Of a stretch of DNA of 64,000 nt, positions 16,699 to 25,156 are shown piece by piece. The position numbers and the translations under genes are program-made. Position 1 is the stretch's first letter. Each line of letters begins with the position of its first letter. Origin of the DNA: Natronomonas salina (GTDB taxonomy: Archaea > Halobacteriota > Halobacteria > Halobacteriales > Haloarculaceae). The stretch covers positions 3,224,001-3,288,000 of the forward strand of contig NZ_CP058335.1 in NCBI RefSeq assembly GCF_013391105.1, given 5' to 3'. The notes beneath the pieces are model-generated. The model ran no database searches. It saw only the letters and a list, made by a program, of their open reading frames with translations, and had not been told where the DNA came from.

Positions 16699-17991
16699 AT
16701 GAATACCATGTCGCCCTCCCCCCTGCGCATCACCGAGTTCGTGGGGACCGTCTTCGGCATCAGTAGCCTGCTGATGTTCGGTGTGATCTCCGGGATGGAG
16801 ATCTACACGGTGACTATCGAATCCCTGTCCGTCCACTACTCGTTCTTCGAGGGACAGGTGACCGTCGGCGTCTTCACCGCCTTCGTCGTCGTCACGGGCG
16901 TCTACGTCGTCTGGGACGTCTGGCGCGACGGCGGCGACCGCGGCATCACCGACGGCCTGACGATGAACGCGCTCGTGCCAGCGTACCGCGACGCCGGCGT
17001 CGTCGACATCTGCGTCGAGAGCCTGCTCGACAGCGACTACGGCCCCGTGTCGGTGACCGTCGTCGTCGAACCCGACGACCCGGAGACGACGGCCGTCGCG
17101 GAGACCCTGGCCGAGCGGCACGACGACGTCACCTGCCTCGTCAACGGTGACCCGGGGTCGAAGGCCAAGGCCATCAACTACGCCGTCGAGCGCTCCGAGG
17201 CGGACTACTTCGCTGTCTTCGACGCCGACGAGCGCGTCTCCGCGCCGTTCCTGGCCGTCGCCATGGAGGAGCTCCTCGGCGGCACAGACGTCTTCCAGGG
17301 TCGCCGCATCCCGCGGCCGACCGGCGTCGTCGAGACGCTGGCGTACTGCGAGCGGCTCGTCGTCCAGACGGGCTACGCGGCCGGCGAGCTGTTCGGCTTC
17401 ACGCACTGCCAGAGCTCCTCGACGGCGTTCACCCGCGAGGCCTTCGAGTCCGTCGGCGGCTACGACGACAAGCTCACCGAGGACATCGACTTCTCCCACA
17501 AGTGCTACCGCGGGGACCTGACGGTGACCCGCGACCGCAGCTGTGCGAACACGATGGAGGCCCCGCACACGGTCCGGGACCTCTGGGGGCAGCGCAAGCG
17601 CTGGCGCATCGGCCACGTCCAGGTGTTCCACTCGCGGATCGAGGAGGCACTCAACGGCGAGGTCGGCCCCGGCGACGTCCTCTCGATCGGCCGGGCCGCC
17701 GGCGCGCTCGTCGCCGGCGCGTTCCTGCTCGTGTTCATGTCGCAGGTCCCGCTGCTGCTCCTGCTCGACGTCCAGTCGGCGTTCCTGGTCCCCTACGCCT
17801 GCGTCCTCTCGGTCGTCGGGTCGGTCTGGATCCGCGACTACCTGGACGGCCACGTCGGCCGGCCCACGTGGGCCATCTGCCTGGTGCCGCTGGTGTACTT
17901 CGGCCACGGCGCCCTCACCGTGAAGTCGTTCCTCGAGTACTACCTCACCTGGGAGGGCGAGTGGTACCAGGTGACGAAGATCGGTGCCTGA
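16699..17991 (+). CDS. Membrane glycosyltransferase, family 2 (processive type)
   Basis: The 430-residue enzyme has two N-terminal membrane helices (about 10-33 and 50-68), a cytoplasmic GT2 domain (about 90-310) and three or four C-terminal helices. Catalytic features of cellulose/hyaluronan-synthase-like enzymes are present: 'FDADERV' (near residue 175), 'TEDIDF' (near 260) and 'QRKRW' (near 298). It probably transfers sugars from a nucleotide donor to a lipid or growing glycan at the membrane. The next gene, 69 bases downstream, is a flippase-like UPF0104 protein; the pair suggests sugar transfer plus membrane translocation. The product is unknown. Confidence 0.85.
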   Translation: MNTMSPSPLRITEFVGTVFGISSLLMFGVISGMEIYTVTIESLSVHYSFFEGQVTVGVFTAFVVVTGVYVVWDVWRDGGDRGITDGLTMNALVPAYRDAGVVDICVESLLDSDYGPVSVTVVVEPDDPETTAVAETLAERHDDVTCLVNGDPGSKAKAINYAVERSEADYFAVFDADERVSAPFLAVAMEELLGGTDVFQGRRIPRPTGVVETLAYCERLVVQTGYAAGELFGFTHCQSSSTAFTREAFESVGGYDDKLTEDIDFSHKCYRGDLTVTRDRSCANTMEAPHTVRDLWGQRKRWRIGHVQVFHSRIEEALNGEVGPGDVLSIGRAAGALVAGAFLLVFMSQVPLLLLLDVQSAFLVPYACVLSVVGSVWIRDYLDGHVGRPTWAICLVPLVYFGHGALTVKSFLEYYLTWEGEWYQVTKIGA

Positions 17992-18060
17992 GCGGGCGGC
18001 ACACTCGACCGCTCCGCTCGACACGCGGTCGTTTCCCCAAACGACTACACCGGTCCCCGA

Positions 18061-19104
18061 GTGGGTGCGACCGTGACAGACGCCGGCAGGGGCGCCGCGG
18101 GCTGGATGTTCGACCGCCGGACGGCCCTGAAGATCGCACTCGGGTTCGCCGTCGCCGTCGTGCTCATCTACCTGCTGGGCGCGGTCGTCGGCTGGGAGGC
18201 CACTCTCACCCGACTCCGGATGGCCGACCCGTGGTGGGTCCTCGCCGCACTCGTCTCGACCGTCCTCTGTCTGTTCGCCTGGGGGAAGACCTGGCAGATC
18301 GTCCTCTCGGCGGTCGGCGTCCGGGTCCCCTACCCGAAGCTCGTGGTGACGTTCTTCGCGGCGACGTTCGCGAACTACGTCACCCCGATGGGGCAGGCCG
18401 GCGGCGAGCCGTTCATCGCGTTCATCCTCTCGCGGGACACCGAGGCCGACTTCGAGGAGAGCCTCGCGAGCGTCGTCATCGCCGACATCCTCCGGATGCT
18501 CCCCTTCCTCAACGTCGGCCTGGTCGGCCTGGGGTACCTGACGTGGCAGGCCGACCTGCCCGACGGCCTCGAGGTGTTCGCGTACCTGCTCGTGGCCTTC
18601 GCGGTCGTGATGCCGGCCGCCATCGTCCTCGCCTGGCGGTACCGCCGGACCGTCCGCCGGGGTATCGTCCGGGGCGTGGGCTCGCTGACGAGCCGGACGA
18701 AGCGCTACGACGCCCAGACCGTCGACCGGCGCATCGGCCACCTCTACGAGTCCCTGGAGGTCATCCGGGAGTCCCCGCGGGCGCTCCTGGTCGCCGTCGG
18801 GTACGCCTACGTCGGCTGGGTGCTGTTCGCGTTGCCGCTGTACTTCTCGGGGCTTGCCCTCGGCCTCGAGGTGCCGCTGCTGCTGGTCTGTTTCCTCGTC
18901 CCCATCGCGGTCATCGCGGGGTCGACGCCGCTGCCCGGCGGGCTGGCCGCCATCGAGGGGACGCTCGTGGCGCTACTGACCGCGCTGCTGGCGTTCTCGG
19001 GCGACCAGGCGCTGGCGGTCACCACCGTCTACCGGCTGACGAGCTACTGGTTCGTCATCCTCTTCGGCGGGGCCGCCGCGCTGTGGGTGCTCGCGCGGGT
19101 GTGA
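18061..19104 (+). CDS. UPF0104 / lysylphosphatidylglycerol-synthase TM-region-like protein
   Basis: This 347-residue integral membrane protein has about seven or eight predicted helices. Family signatures are 'FFAATFANYVTPMGQAGGEP' and, near the end, 'GSTPLPGGLAAIEGTLVALL'. Members of this group are thought to flip or modify lipids; the same domain forms the C-terminal half of AglD-type glycosyltransferases. The start is GTG 18061; a second in-frame GTG at 18073 is an alternative. It follows the GT2 gene on the same strand, supporting a joint role in moving a glycolipid. A second paralogue lies at 24068-25084. Confidence 0.8.
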   Translation: MGATVTDAGRGAAGWMFDRRTALKIALGFAVAVVLIYLLGAVVGWEATLTRLRMADPWWVLAALVSTVLCLFAWGKTWQIVLSAVGVRVPYPKLVVTFFAATFANYVTPMGQAGGEPFIAFILSRDTEADFEESLASVVIADILRMLPFLNVGLVGLGYLTWQADLPDGLEVFAYLLVAFAVVMPAAIVLAWRYRRTVRRGIVRGVGSLTSRTKRYDAQTVDRRIGHLYESLEVIRESPRALLVAVGYAYVGWVLFALPLYFSGLALGLEVPLLLVCFLVPIAVIAGSTPLPGGLAAIEGTLVALLTALLAFSGDQALAVTTVYRLTSYWFVILFGGAAALWVLARV

Positions 19105-19153
19105 TCTCGAGGGCCGTGGACCGCAACACGCCCGACCGCCGAGGCGGCGGCCG

Positions 19154-19633
19154 TCACGCTCGCGGGTCGCGGTCCGGCCCGGGGTACTCGTCGTCGAACA
19201 GGAGTTCGTAGAAGCCGGCGGGGTCGAAGACGGTCGCGAAGGCGTCCGGCGAGCGAACGCTGACGTCCATCGCGCCCCGGAGGTTCGCCCCGGCCGCCGG
19301 GCTCTGCAGGCGCTCGTCCATCGAGACGACGTGGGCGGCCCCGCCCCGGTAGGCCGCCGCGAGCGCGGGGTGGTCGCCCTCCGGCTGGTCGACCACGACG
19401 GCGACCTCGTCGAACCGCGCTCGCCAGTCGTCCGCCAGGTCGGCCCCGGCAAGGTCCGCGACGACCGCCTCGGCGTCGTCGAGCAGCGGCCCGGTCGCGA
19501 CCAAGTCGAGCCAGGAGTGTCGCCGGACGTGGTCGAGGGCGTCCCGCGCCGCGCCGCCGACCAGCAGGTCCGCGGCGAGGACGTCAGCGTCCGCGACGAT
19601 CCGACCGTGGTCGACCTCGCGGTCGCTATCCAT
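19154..19633 (-). CDS. PIN-like domain protein
   Basis: This 159-residue protein has PIN-fold features: an early Asp motif 'RIVADADVLAADLL', a middle acidic segment 'LLDDAEAVVADL' and a late 'GDHPALAAAYRGGAAHVVSMDERL', in the place where PIN nucleases carry their third and fourth acidic residues. The C-terminal 'RSPDAFATVFDPAGFYELLF' is typical of a haloarchaeal subgroup I cannot name with certainty. Its ATG (19633) overlaps by eight bases the stop of a 30-residue ORF upstream (19626-19718), so the two are translationally coupled. An RNase role is inferred; a VapC-like toxin is possible. Confidence 0.7.
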   Translation of the reverse strand: MDSDREVDHGRIVADADVLAADLLVGGAARDALDHVRRHSWLDLVATGPLLDDAEAVVADLAGADLADDWRARFDEVAVVVDQPEGDHPALAAAYRGGAAHVVSMDERLQSPAAGANLRGAMDVSVRSPDAFATVFDPAGFYELLFDDEYPGPDRDPRA

Positions 19634-19718
19634 CGCGGCGCGCTCCCAGGGCCGCGGTCACGTCCTCGGTCGACACCTCGTACTCGGCCGCCCGCTCGAA
19701 GAGTTCGGCCCACGACAT
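19626..19718 (-). CDS. 30-residue microprotein overlapping the PIN-like gene
   Basis: The reading frame from ATG 19718 to TAG 19626 encodes 30 residues: 'MSWAELFERAAEYEVSTEDV' followed by a short 'TAALGARRDG'. Its last eight bases, ATGGATAG, contain the start codon of the PIN-like gene, a classic coupling overlap. The sequence is amphipathic and helix-prone. It could be an antitoxin-like or regulatory peptide for the PIN partner, but only the gene arrangement supports this. Codon usage matches its neighbours. Confidence 0.55.
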   Translation of the reverse strand: MSWAELFERAAEYEVSTEDVTAALGARRDG

Positions 19719-19758
19719 ACCGGGAGGCAGGCCGCCGACGCACTAAAGCGCGCGGGAG

Positions 19759-20829
19759 TCACCCGCGCAGGTGCCAGTAGGCCGCGCCGGCGACGAAGGC
19801 GACGCCGACGTTCGTCGCCACCGCGAGCCCGCCGATCGCGACGACGAGCCACGGCCGACCCGTCGAGGACAGCGCGACCCGCGCCAGCGAGGCCGCGACG
19901 ACGACAAGCAGCACGCCGAGCAGCGCCACCGGGAACGCCACGAGCAGGCCGGCGGCGAGCGCGAGGCCTGCGTAGAGGCAGCCGGCCAGCAGGTTCGCGG
20001 TCGCCGACCGGGCGCCGAAGGCGTGCTTGCCCGCGAGGCCGCCGGAGCCGTGGCACATCGGCAGCGCCCCCAGCGGCACCGCCGCGAGGTTCATCGCGCC
20101 CATGCTCTCGGCGAGGCGGTCCGGCGAGACGTCGGCGTCGTAGAGGTCAGAGAGCAGCAGCGACGTCGCGACGGCGGCGTTGCCGACCGTCATCGCCAGC
20201 TGGGCCGCCAGCCCCTCGGCGGCGCCGAGCGAGACGGTGGGACCGCCGCTGGAGAAGAGTGCGAGCGCCGGCAGCGTCGGCGTCGGGACGCCCGTGGCGA
20301 CCCCCGCCCACGCCGCGCCGACGGCGAGCACGACGAGCGCGACGGCGCGGCGCGAGACGACGGCGACGGCGGCGGCGAGGCCGACCCCGGCGGCGGCGAC
20401 GCCCGGCGCGGCGACGACGAGGTCGACCGCGGCGACGACCAGCAGGCAGGCGACCGCGAACTGGACGCCGCGGACGACCGGCTCGCCGACCAGGCTGGCA
20501 ATCTCGGAGAGGGCGCCGACGCGGCCGGCGACCAGCAACAGGACGCCCGCGAGCAGTCCCGCCGCGACGAGGTCGCCGTACCCGATCGCGCCGGCGATGG
20601 CCAGGCCGGCCAGGGCCTTCATCGGCTCCACCGACAGCGGCAGGCCGTAGGCGACGCCCCAGACGACCTGGAAGACGGCGAATCCGAGCAGGACGTGCGG
20701 CAGCGACGCTGGCGTCAGTAAACCGAGCGCGACGACCAGCGGGAGCACCGTGATGGAGTCCCCGATCGCGCCGGTCACCTCGCCGGCGTCGAGGGCGAAC
20801 CCGCGGCCGACGGCTTCGACAGTCGCCAT
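19759..20829 (-). CDS. MOT1-like sulfate/molybdate transporter
   Basis: The 356-residue membrane protein has about ten predicted helices. It carries the MOT1 (molybdate transporter of the MFS-like/SulP group) signatures '[19 protein letters not shown]', 'YGLPLSVEPMKALAGLAIAG' and 'ALPMCHGSGGLAGKHAFGAR'. It probably imports molybdate or sulfate. The start is ATG 20829 ('MATVEAVGRGFALDAGEV'); the extension to 20928 is not family-like. A molybdopterin-synthase fusion gene lies 7 kb away, which is compatible with molybdate use but not evidence for it. Confidence 0.8.
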   Translation of the reverse strand: MATVEAVGRGFALDAGEVTGAIGDSITVLPLVVALGLLTPASLPHVLLGFAVFQVVWGVAYGLPLSVEPMKALAGLAIAGAIGYGDLVAAGLLAGVLLLVAGRVGALSEIASLVGEPVVRGVQFAVACLLVVAAVDLVVAAPGVAAAGVGLAAAVAVVSRRAVALVVLAVGAAWAGVATGVPTPTLPALALFSSGGPTVSLGAAEGLAAQLAMTVGNAAVATSLLLSDLYDADVSPDRLAESMGAMNLAAVPLGALPMCHGSGGLAGKHAFGARSATANLLAGCLYAGLALAAGLLVAFPVALLGVLLVVVAASLARVALSSTGRPWLVVAIGGLAVATNVGVAFVAGAAYWHLRG

Positions 20830-21118
20830 ACGCGAGGGTGGAACCCGAGCCGTATGTCGCTTTCCAGCAACCGTCACGGCTTGCGGACGCCGTTCCGGGC
20901 AAACGGATGCGGTTACCAGAGGAGTCACGAACGGGTCGCGTCCGGCGACGAACGGCGGCGCGCGCCGTCGGTCACACGTCCGTCTGACGCGGATTTATGT
21001 GATGGTGGACCCTCTCTATCGGTGGGCGCGCATCGACGGCCTCAAATTTCCCCATCCTCCCCATCGCGCGCCCAGGCTTTTCACGCACGGAGCGGCGGGA
21101 ACGGGCTCCCCCGCCGCG

Positions 21119-21772
21119 CTATCCGGTCAGCATCGTCCGGACGTCCTCGAGCGACGTCTGTTCGGCGATCAGCGCCACGCGGTCGCCGGCCTCGATCTCG
21201 GTCTGCGGCATCGGGATGGTCATCGGCTCCTTGCTGCGGCCGTGGGCGTACACGCGCGCGTCGCCCGGCAGCTCCAGCTCGACGACGCGCTGGCCGACCA
21301 CCGGCGACCCCGACGGGATGTCGATACTCGTCGCCGTGAGGTACTCCGTGAGGTCGCCAAGCACGTTCAGGTCGCCGCCCAGCAGCGCGGTCTTGGCGCC
21401 GGCCGCGCCCATCCGCTCGGGGTAGACGACCTCGTCGACGTCGGCCGCGTACTTCTCGTAGATCTCCTGGCGGTAGTCCTCGTCGATGCGGAGCACCGTC
21501 CGGCAGCCGTGGCCGTTGGCGATCATGCAGGCCGTGAAGTTGACGTTGAGGTCGGCGGTCAGCGCCGCCAGCGCGTCGGCGTCGTCCAGGCCCGCCTGTT
21601 CGAGGACTCGCTCGTCGGCGCCGTCGCCCTCGACGGTCTCGAGGTCGGCGTCCCGCGCCCGCTGGGCCTTCTCCGGGTCGACATCGACGATGACCACCTC
21701 GTGGCCCTCCGTCGTGAGGATGTTCGCGGTCCGCATCCCGACGCGACCGTAACCCACGATGACGAACTTCAT
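21119..21772 (-). CDS. TrkA-N/TrkA-C potassium-uptake regulatory protein
   Basis: This 217-residue protein has an N-terminal Rossmann domain with 'MKFVIVGYGRVGMRTANIL' (NAD-binding GxGxxG) and 'VIVDVDPEKAQRARD', followed by a TrkA-C domain (about 135-217, 'GSPVVGQRVVELELPGDARV'). Such proteins sense NAD(H) or nucleotides and gate a Trk/Ktr membrane channel. No channel subunit is encoded nearby, so it must act in trans or regulate another transporter. The start is ATG 21772; the upstream open frame is a shadow. The 289-base gap upstream of the MOT1 gene (20830-21118) shows no supported gene. Confidence 0.88.
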   Translation of the reverse strand: MKFVIVGYGRVGMRTANILTTEGHEVVIVDVDPEKAQRARDADLETVEGDGADERVLEQAGLDDADALAALTADLNVNFTACMIANGHGCRTVLRIDEDYRQEIYEKYAADVDEVVYPERMGAAGAKTALLGGDLNVLGDLTEYLTATSIDIPSGSPVVGQRVVELELPGDARVYAHGRSKEPMTIPMPQTEIEAGDRVALIAEQTSLEDVRTMLTG

Positions 21773-21845
21773 GGAGCATGGTACGACACGGCACGGCAAA
21801 AAGGTGTGCGCCTGTCCCCGGCGACCGGCGGTGACCGAATCCCGG

Positions 21846-22445
21846 TCAGGCGTCGGGACCGGCGCGGCCGACGACCCGCGTCTGCTCGTGGTCCGGGAAC
21901 ACCTCGTCGACGACCGACTCGCCCCACCGCTGGCGGATGCGCGCCCTGAGTTCGGTCTCGTAGTCGCCCTTCGGGATCGCCTCGCTGGGCCCCGACTCGA
22001 CGACCAGGTTCTCCTCGACGAGTCGGTCGACCGCGCCGCGGCCGAACCCCGACAGCGGCGCGACGTAGTCGACGCCGTGGCGGTCCTCAAGGCTCTGGGC
22101 GACCGCCCGCGAGACCGTCGGCACCCGGTCGTCCCGGCGAGTGCCGTCGGCGACGACGTCGTAGTCCGCGGCGACGGCCTCCAGGGCCGCCTCGTGGACC
22201 TGCTGGATGCCCGCCCGCGGGAAACCGTCTTCGCGCATCACCTCGACGGCCTCGTCGGCGACGTCGCCGTCGAGTTCGATCGCCTCGAAGGCGAAGCCGA
22301 GGGACTCGGCCGCCTCGCGCGCGTGCTCCCAGTCGTCGGTCACGCCGACGTGGGCGGTGACGAGCGTCACGTCGTAGAACTCCTCGAGCAACAGGGCGGC
22401 CAGCGACGAGTCCTTCCCCCCGCTGAACAGCAGTCCGCACTCCAT
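21846..22445 (-). CDS. PP-loop ATPase, adenylating enzyme of unknown substrate
   Basis: The 199-residue protein starts 'MECGLLFSGGKDSSLAALLL', with the PP-loop SGGKDS at residues 8-13. This is the ATP-pyrophosphatase signature of ThiI, TtcA, ATP-sulfurylase and asparagine-synthase-like enzymes that adenylate tRNA bases or metabolites. 'VVADGTRRDDRVPT' is a further motif common in the tRNA-thiolation branch. No CxxC pair typical of TtcA is seen. The ATG directly follows the pdcd5 stop (TAG-ATG), so the two are cotranscribed. The substrate is unknown; tRNA modification is an inference. Confidence 0.8.
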   Translation of the reverse strand: MECGLLFSGGKDSSLAALLLEEFYDVTLVTAHVGVTDDWEHAREAAESLGFAFEAIELDGDVADEAVEVMREDGFPRAGIQQVHEAALEAVAADYDVVADGTRRDDRVPTVSRAVAQSLEDRHGVDYVAPLSGFGRGAVDRLVEENLVVESGPSEAIPKGDYETELRARIRQRWGESVVDEVFPDHEQTRVVGRAGPDA

Positions 22446-22796
22446 CTATCGGCGCTTGATGTCGAAGCTCTGGGAGTCGGGTTTCATCTCCTGGAGGAGT
22501 TCCTTCATCTTCTCCTCGTCGATCTTCCCCTGCAGCCGGCCACTCTGGGCCAGCGCCACGATCTGCTGTTCGACCTTCTCGCCGAACTCCGGTTTCGACA
22601 TCTGGACGCTGTTGAGCCGCTGGCGGGCCCCGTCCGTGAGCGCCTTCCGCAGCATCGCCTTCTTCTGGGCCTCGGCCTGCTGGCGCTGGGCCTCGGCGGC
22701 CTCCGACTGGCCCTCGCCGCCCTGCTGTTCCTTCAGCTGCTCCATCTTCTTCTGTCGAAGCTCGTCGAGTTCCTCGTCCGTAGGTTCGCCACTCAT
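22446..22796 (-). CDS. PDCD5-family DNA-binding protein
   Basis: This 116-residue archaeal homologue of PDCD5 (TFAR19) has the characteristic '[13 protein letters not shown]' charged helix, a Gln/Ala-rich linker and the three-helix core '[20 protein letters not shown]', with '[20 protein letters not shown]' near the C-terminus. Archaeal members bind DNA, but their cellular role is unclear. In many archaea this gene follows rps19e; here a response regulator on the opposite strand separates the two. The ATG at 22796 is clear. Confidence 0.9.
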   Translation of the reverse strand: MSGEPTDEELDELRQKKMEQLKEQQGGEGQSEAAEAQRQQAEAQKKAMLRKALTDGARQRLNSVQMSKPEFGEKVEQQIVALAQSGRLQGKIDEEKMKELLQEMKPDSQSFDIKRR

Positions 22797-22977
22797 ACCC
22801 CTCCATTACGGCCGCGCCTGAAAAATCGTTACGGACGACCGCTCCGGGCGGCGACCCCGTGGAGCGCGCGCAGTACCGTCCAGGACCGGACGGATCACCG
22901 GCGTCGTTCGTCTCACTTTCCGTCGGCGGGGGACGAAGTAGAATCCGGGAACACTTCAACGAACCTATAGGAAAGAC

Positions 22978-22985
22978 ACTTAAAG
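22978..22985 (+). promoter_or_regulatory. TATA-like box of the response regulator gene
   Basis: 'ACTTAAAG' lies 23-30 bases before the ATG at 23008, suggesting a leaderless transcript. The stretch 22800-22977 separates it from the divergent pdcd5 gene. Confidence 0.5.
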
Positions 22986-23007
22986 TGGCGTCCTAATATG
23001 GAAGGTA

Positions 23008-23460
23008 ATGAGGCGTCAGATCGAGAAAGGTGGAGCCGAGGCCCAGCTCCTCGTCGTCGAGGACAACCCGGGCGACGCCCGCCTCTTCCAGGAGCACCTC
23101 TCTGAGGTCGACATCACCAACCCCATCCACCACGTCTCGACCATCGACGCGGCCCTCGACTTCGTCCATCAGCGCGGCGACTACGCCGAGGAACCGTCCC
23201 CCGACGTCGTCTTCCTCGACTGGCACCTCCCGAAGGGGACCGGCGACGAGATCGTCGACCGGCTCAACGGGGAGGCCGACACCGTCGACGTCTTCACGGT
23301 CGTGCTCACCGGGTCGATGCGCGACCCCGACTCCGTCGTCCCGTCGGACCTCGGCGTCGACGCCTACCTCACCAAGCCCATCGACACCGACGAACTCATC
23401 TCACTCGTCGAGTCATCCGGGGAGCTCTCGCTCGTCGAACTGGATTCCACTTCTCGCTGA
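23008..23460 (+). CDS. Single-domain response regulator (Rcp1-like receiver)
   Basis: This 150-residue stand-alone receiver domain shows the acidic pair in 'LLVVEDNPGDARLFQEHL', the phosphoacceptor Asp in 'VVFLDWHLPKGTGDEIVDRL', the Thr in 'TVVLTGSMRDPDS' and the Lys in 'DAYLTKPIDTDELI'. The 'EDNPGD' start and 'LDWHLPKGTG' loop resemble Rcp1/CheY-like regulators that pair with phytochrome-like or PAS kinases in haloarchaea. There is no output domain, so it probably passes phosphate on or binds a partner. It lies between pdcd5 and rps19e on the opposite strand, which looks like an insertion into a housekeeping cluster. Confidence 0.9.
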   Translation: MRRQIEKGGAEAQLLVVEDNPGDARLFQEHLSEVDITNPIHHVSTIDAALDFVHQRGDYAEEPSPDVVFLDWHLPKGTGDEIVDRLNGEADTVDVFTVVLTGSMRDPDSVVPSDLGVDAYLTKPIDTDELISLVESSGELSLVELDSTSR

Positions 23461-23546
23461 CGGCCCACCGTCCGGGCCCAGAAGACCCACCCGTCCGATA
23501 GCGCCGCTGCTGGGCGGTGCGAACGAGAGAGGTGAGAACGGCGGTC

Positions 23547-24002
23547 CTACGCGTACCGCTCGAGTTCGGGGCGGTCGAGCTCCTCGATGAGCTCCTCGGC
23601 GGTCTCGTCCAGGAGGGCGCGGCCCTCGCCGGTGACGGTTCGGCCGCGACCCTTGTTCGTCTCGACGTAGCCGGCCTCCTCGAGCTGCTGGAGGGCCGTC
23701 CGGATCACGTTGCCGGAGCCGTCCTTCTGGTTCGGGGGACGGACCCGGTATCGGGTCGTGCCGTTCTCCGAGTCGCCGTAGGCCGTCTTGAGTCGCTGGA
23801 CGCCGACGGGGCCGTCGACGGCGACCTTCCGGAGCAGGCTGGCGGAGCGTCGCGCCCAGAAGTCCTCCTGCTCGGGCGGCAGTTCCCGCCCCTTGCCGGT
23901 CTTCGCGAAGGCGACCCACTCGGGCTCGTCAAGCTCGTCCGCGATCTCCTCGGCGACCGCCTCGATGAGGTCCTCGGCGGGCACGTCGAATAGCGTCGTC
24001 AT
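23547..24002 (-). CDS. rps19e: Small ribosomal subunit protein eS19
   Basis: This 151-residue eS19 homologue begins 'MTTLFDVPAEDLIEAVAEEI' and contains the family patterns 'DFWARRSASLLRKVAVDGPV', 'LKTAYGDSENG' and 'IRTALQQLEEAGYVETNKGRG' (winged-helix fold). The start is ATG 24002. The response regulator is convergent, separated by 86 bases. The usual archaeal neighbour pdcd5 follows on the same strand only after that inserted gene. Confidence 0.95.
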   Translation of the reverse strand: MTTLFDVPAEDLIEAVAEEIADELDEPEWVAFAKTGKGRELPPEQEDFWARRSASLLRKVAVDGPVGVQRLKTAYGDSENGTTRYRVRPPNQKDGSGNVIRTALQQLEEAGYVETNKGRGRTVTGEGRALLDETAEELIEELDRPELERYA

Positions 24003-24067
24003 TACGTCCCGATTCCCCACGCCGGCGTTTAACGCTGTTGGTCTCCCCCGGAACGGGCGTGACGCGC

Positions 24068-25084
24068 TCACACGCGGCCGGCGCCGAGCGCCGAGGCGAC
24101 GCCGCCGCCGACGAGCGTCGGGAGCCAGTAGATGGCCCCGCGGTGGAGGACGACCGCCGCCGCGGCCGTCGCGGCACTGACGCCGGCCAGCGGGACGAGG
24201 AGCGCGACCAGCGTCGCCTCGACGCCGCCGAGCCCGCCCGGCAGCGGCGTGACGCCGGCGATGGCGCCGACCGGGACGGCCACGAGGACGGCCGCGAACG
24301 GCGCCGCGACGCCGACCGCCTGCAGCGACAGCCACAGCGCGACGGCCTGGGCGGCCCACCCGATGGTCGAGAAGCCGAAGGCGATCAGCACCGTCCACCG
24401 GTCGGTGGCGACGGCCTCGATGGCGCGGAAGAAGCCGTCGATGCGGGCCGCGACGGCGCCCTCGCTCGGCGCCTCGAGTCGGGGGACGCGCCGCCCGACG
24501 GTCTGGGCCAGCGGCGTGATCGCCCCGTCGACGGCGCGTTCCAGCCGGGTGCGGTTCGTCCAGGCCAGGTAACCGACGACGGGGAGTGCGACCGCCATCG
24601 CGACGACGGCGACGGTCGCGTACTGGAGTCGGTCACCCGCGGCCGCGGCCACAGAGAAGTAGGTGACGCCGACCAGCGCCAGTCCCGTCGACGGGACGAA
24701 GTTCAGCGAGTCCGCGCTGGCGATGGCCGCGAGCGCGGTCTCGTACTCGGTGCCGGCGGCCTCGGAGATGAGCAGCGCGCTGATCGGTTCGCCGCCGGCC
24801 TGGCCGAACGGCGTGACGTTGTTGGCGAACAGTGCGCCGGCGTAGACCGCGATCACGGAGAGCCGGGAGATCGACGCGTCGAGGGCGCGGAGGACGGCCC
24901 GCAGCGCGAAGGCCCAGGCCGTCAGCCAGACGACGGCCATGCCCACGACGGCGGCGACGGTGGCGGGGTCGGCCATCGACAGCGCGTCGACCAGTTTCTC
25001 CACCCCGACGAGCACCGCGAGAATCGCGAGCACCACGATCGCACCGACGAAGCCGGCCGCGGTCGCCCGGGCGTCGAGGTCCAT
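24068..25084 (-). CDS. UPF0104 / flippase-like membrane protein (second paralogue)
   Basis: This 338-residue integral membrane protein has about eight helices and the same signatures as the protein at 18061: 'VYAGALFANNVTPFGQAGGE' and 'GVTPLPGGLGGVEATLVALL'. The fold is that of the transmembrane region of lysylphosphatidylglycerol synthases and AglD-type proteins. The start is ATG 25084, 72 bases from the divergent thiL. No glycosyltransferase is adjacent, unlike its paralogue. Role in lipid or glycolipid handling is inferred from the family only. Confidence 0.78.
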   Translation of the reverse strand: MDLDARATAAGFVGAIVVLAILAVLVGVEKLVDALSMADPATVAAVVGMAVVWLTAWAFALRAVLRALDASISRLSVIAVYAGALFANNVTPFGQAGGEPISALLISEAAGTEYETALAAIASADSLNFVPSTGLALVGVTYFSVAAAAGDRLQYATVAVVAMAVALPVVGYLAWTNRTRLERAVDGAITPLAQTVGRRVPRLEAPSEGAVAARIDGFFRAIEAVATDRWTVLIAFGFSTIGWAAQAVALWLSLQAVGVAAPFAAVLVAVPVGAIAGVTPLPGGLGGVEATLVALLVPLAGVSAATAAAAVVLHRGAIYWLPTLVGGGVASALGAGRV

Positions 25085-25156
25085 ACTCGAGGGGTCGACC
25101 GTCGGCCGCTTCAACGCACCGATGGCCCTTTGACGACGCGTGGCGTGGCCCCGCGT

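Noticed and set aside
20750-21949. A long plus-strand open frame across the MOT1 gene start and the TrkA-N gene
   Set aside because: It runs antisense to two recognised genes and has no protein-like motif; the 20830-21118 gap alone contains no convincing coding frame.
24038-25156. Extension of the thiL frame upstream to 24038
   Set aside because: The added residues are an antisense shadow of the UPF0104 gene; the ThiL pattern starts at ATG 25157.
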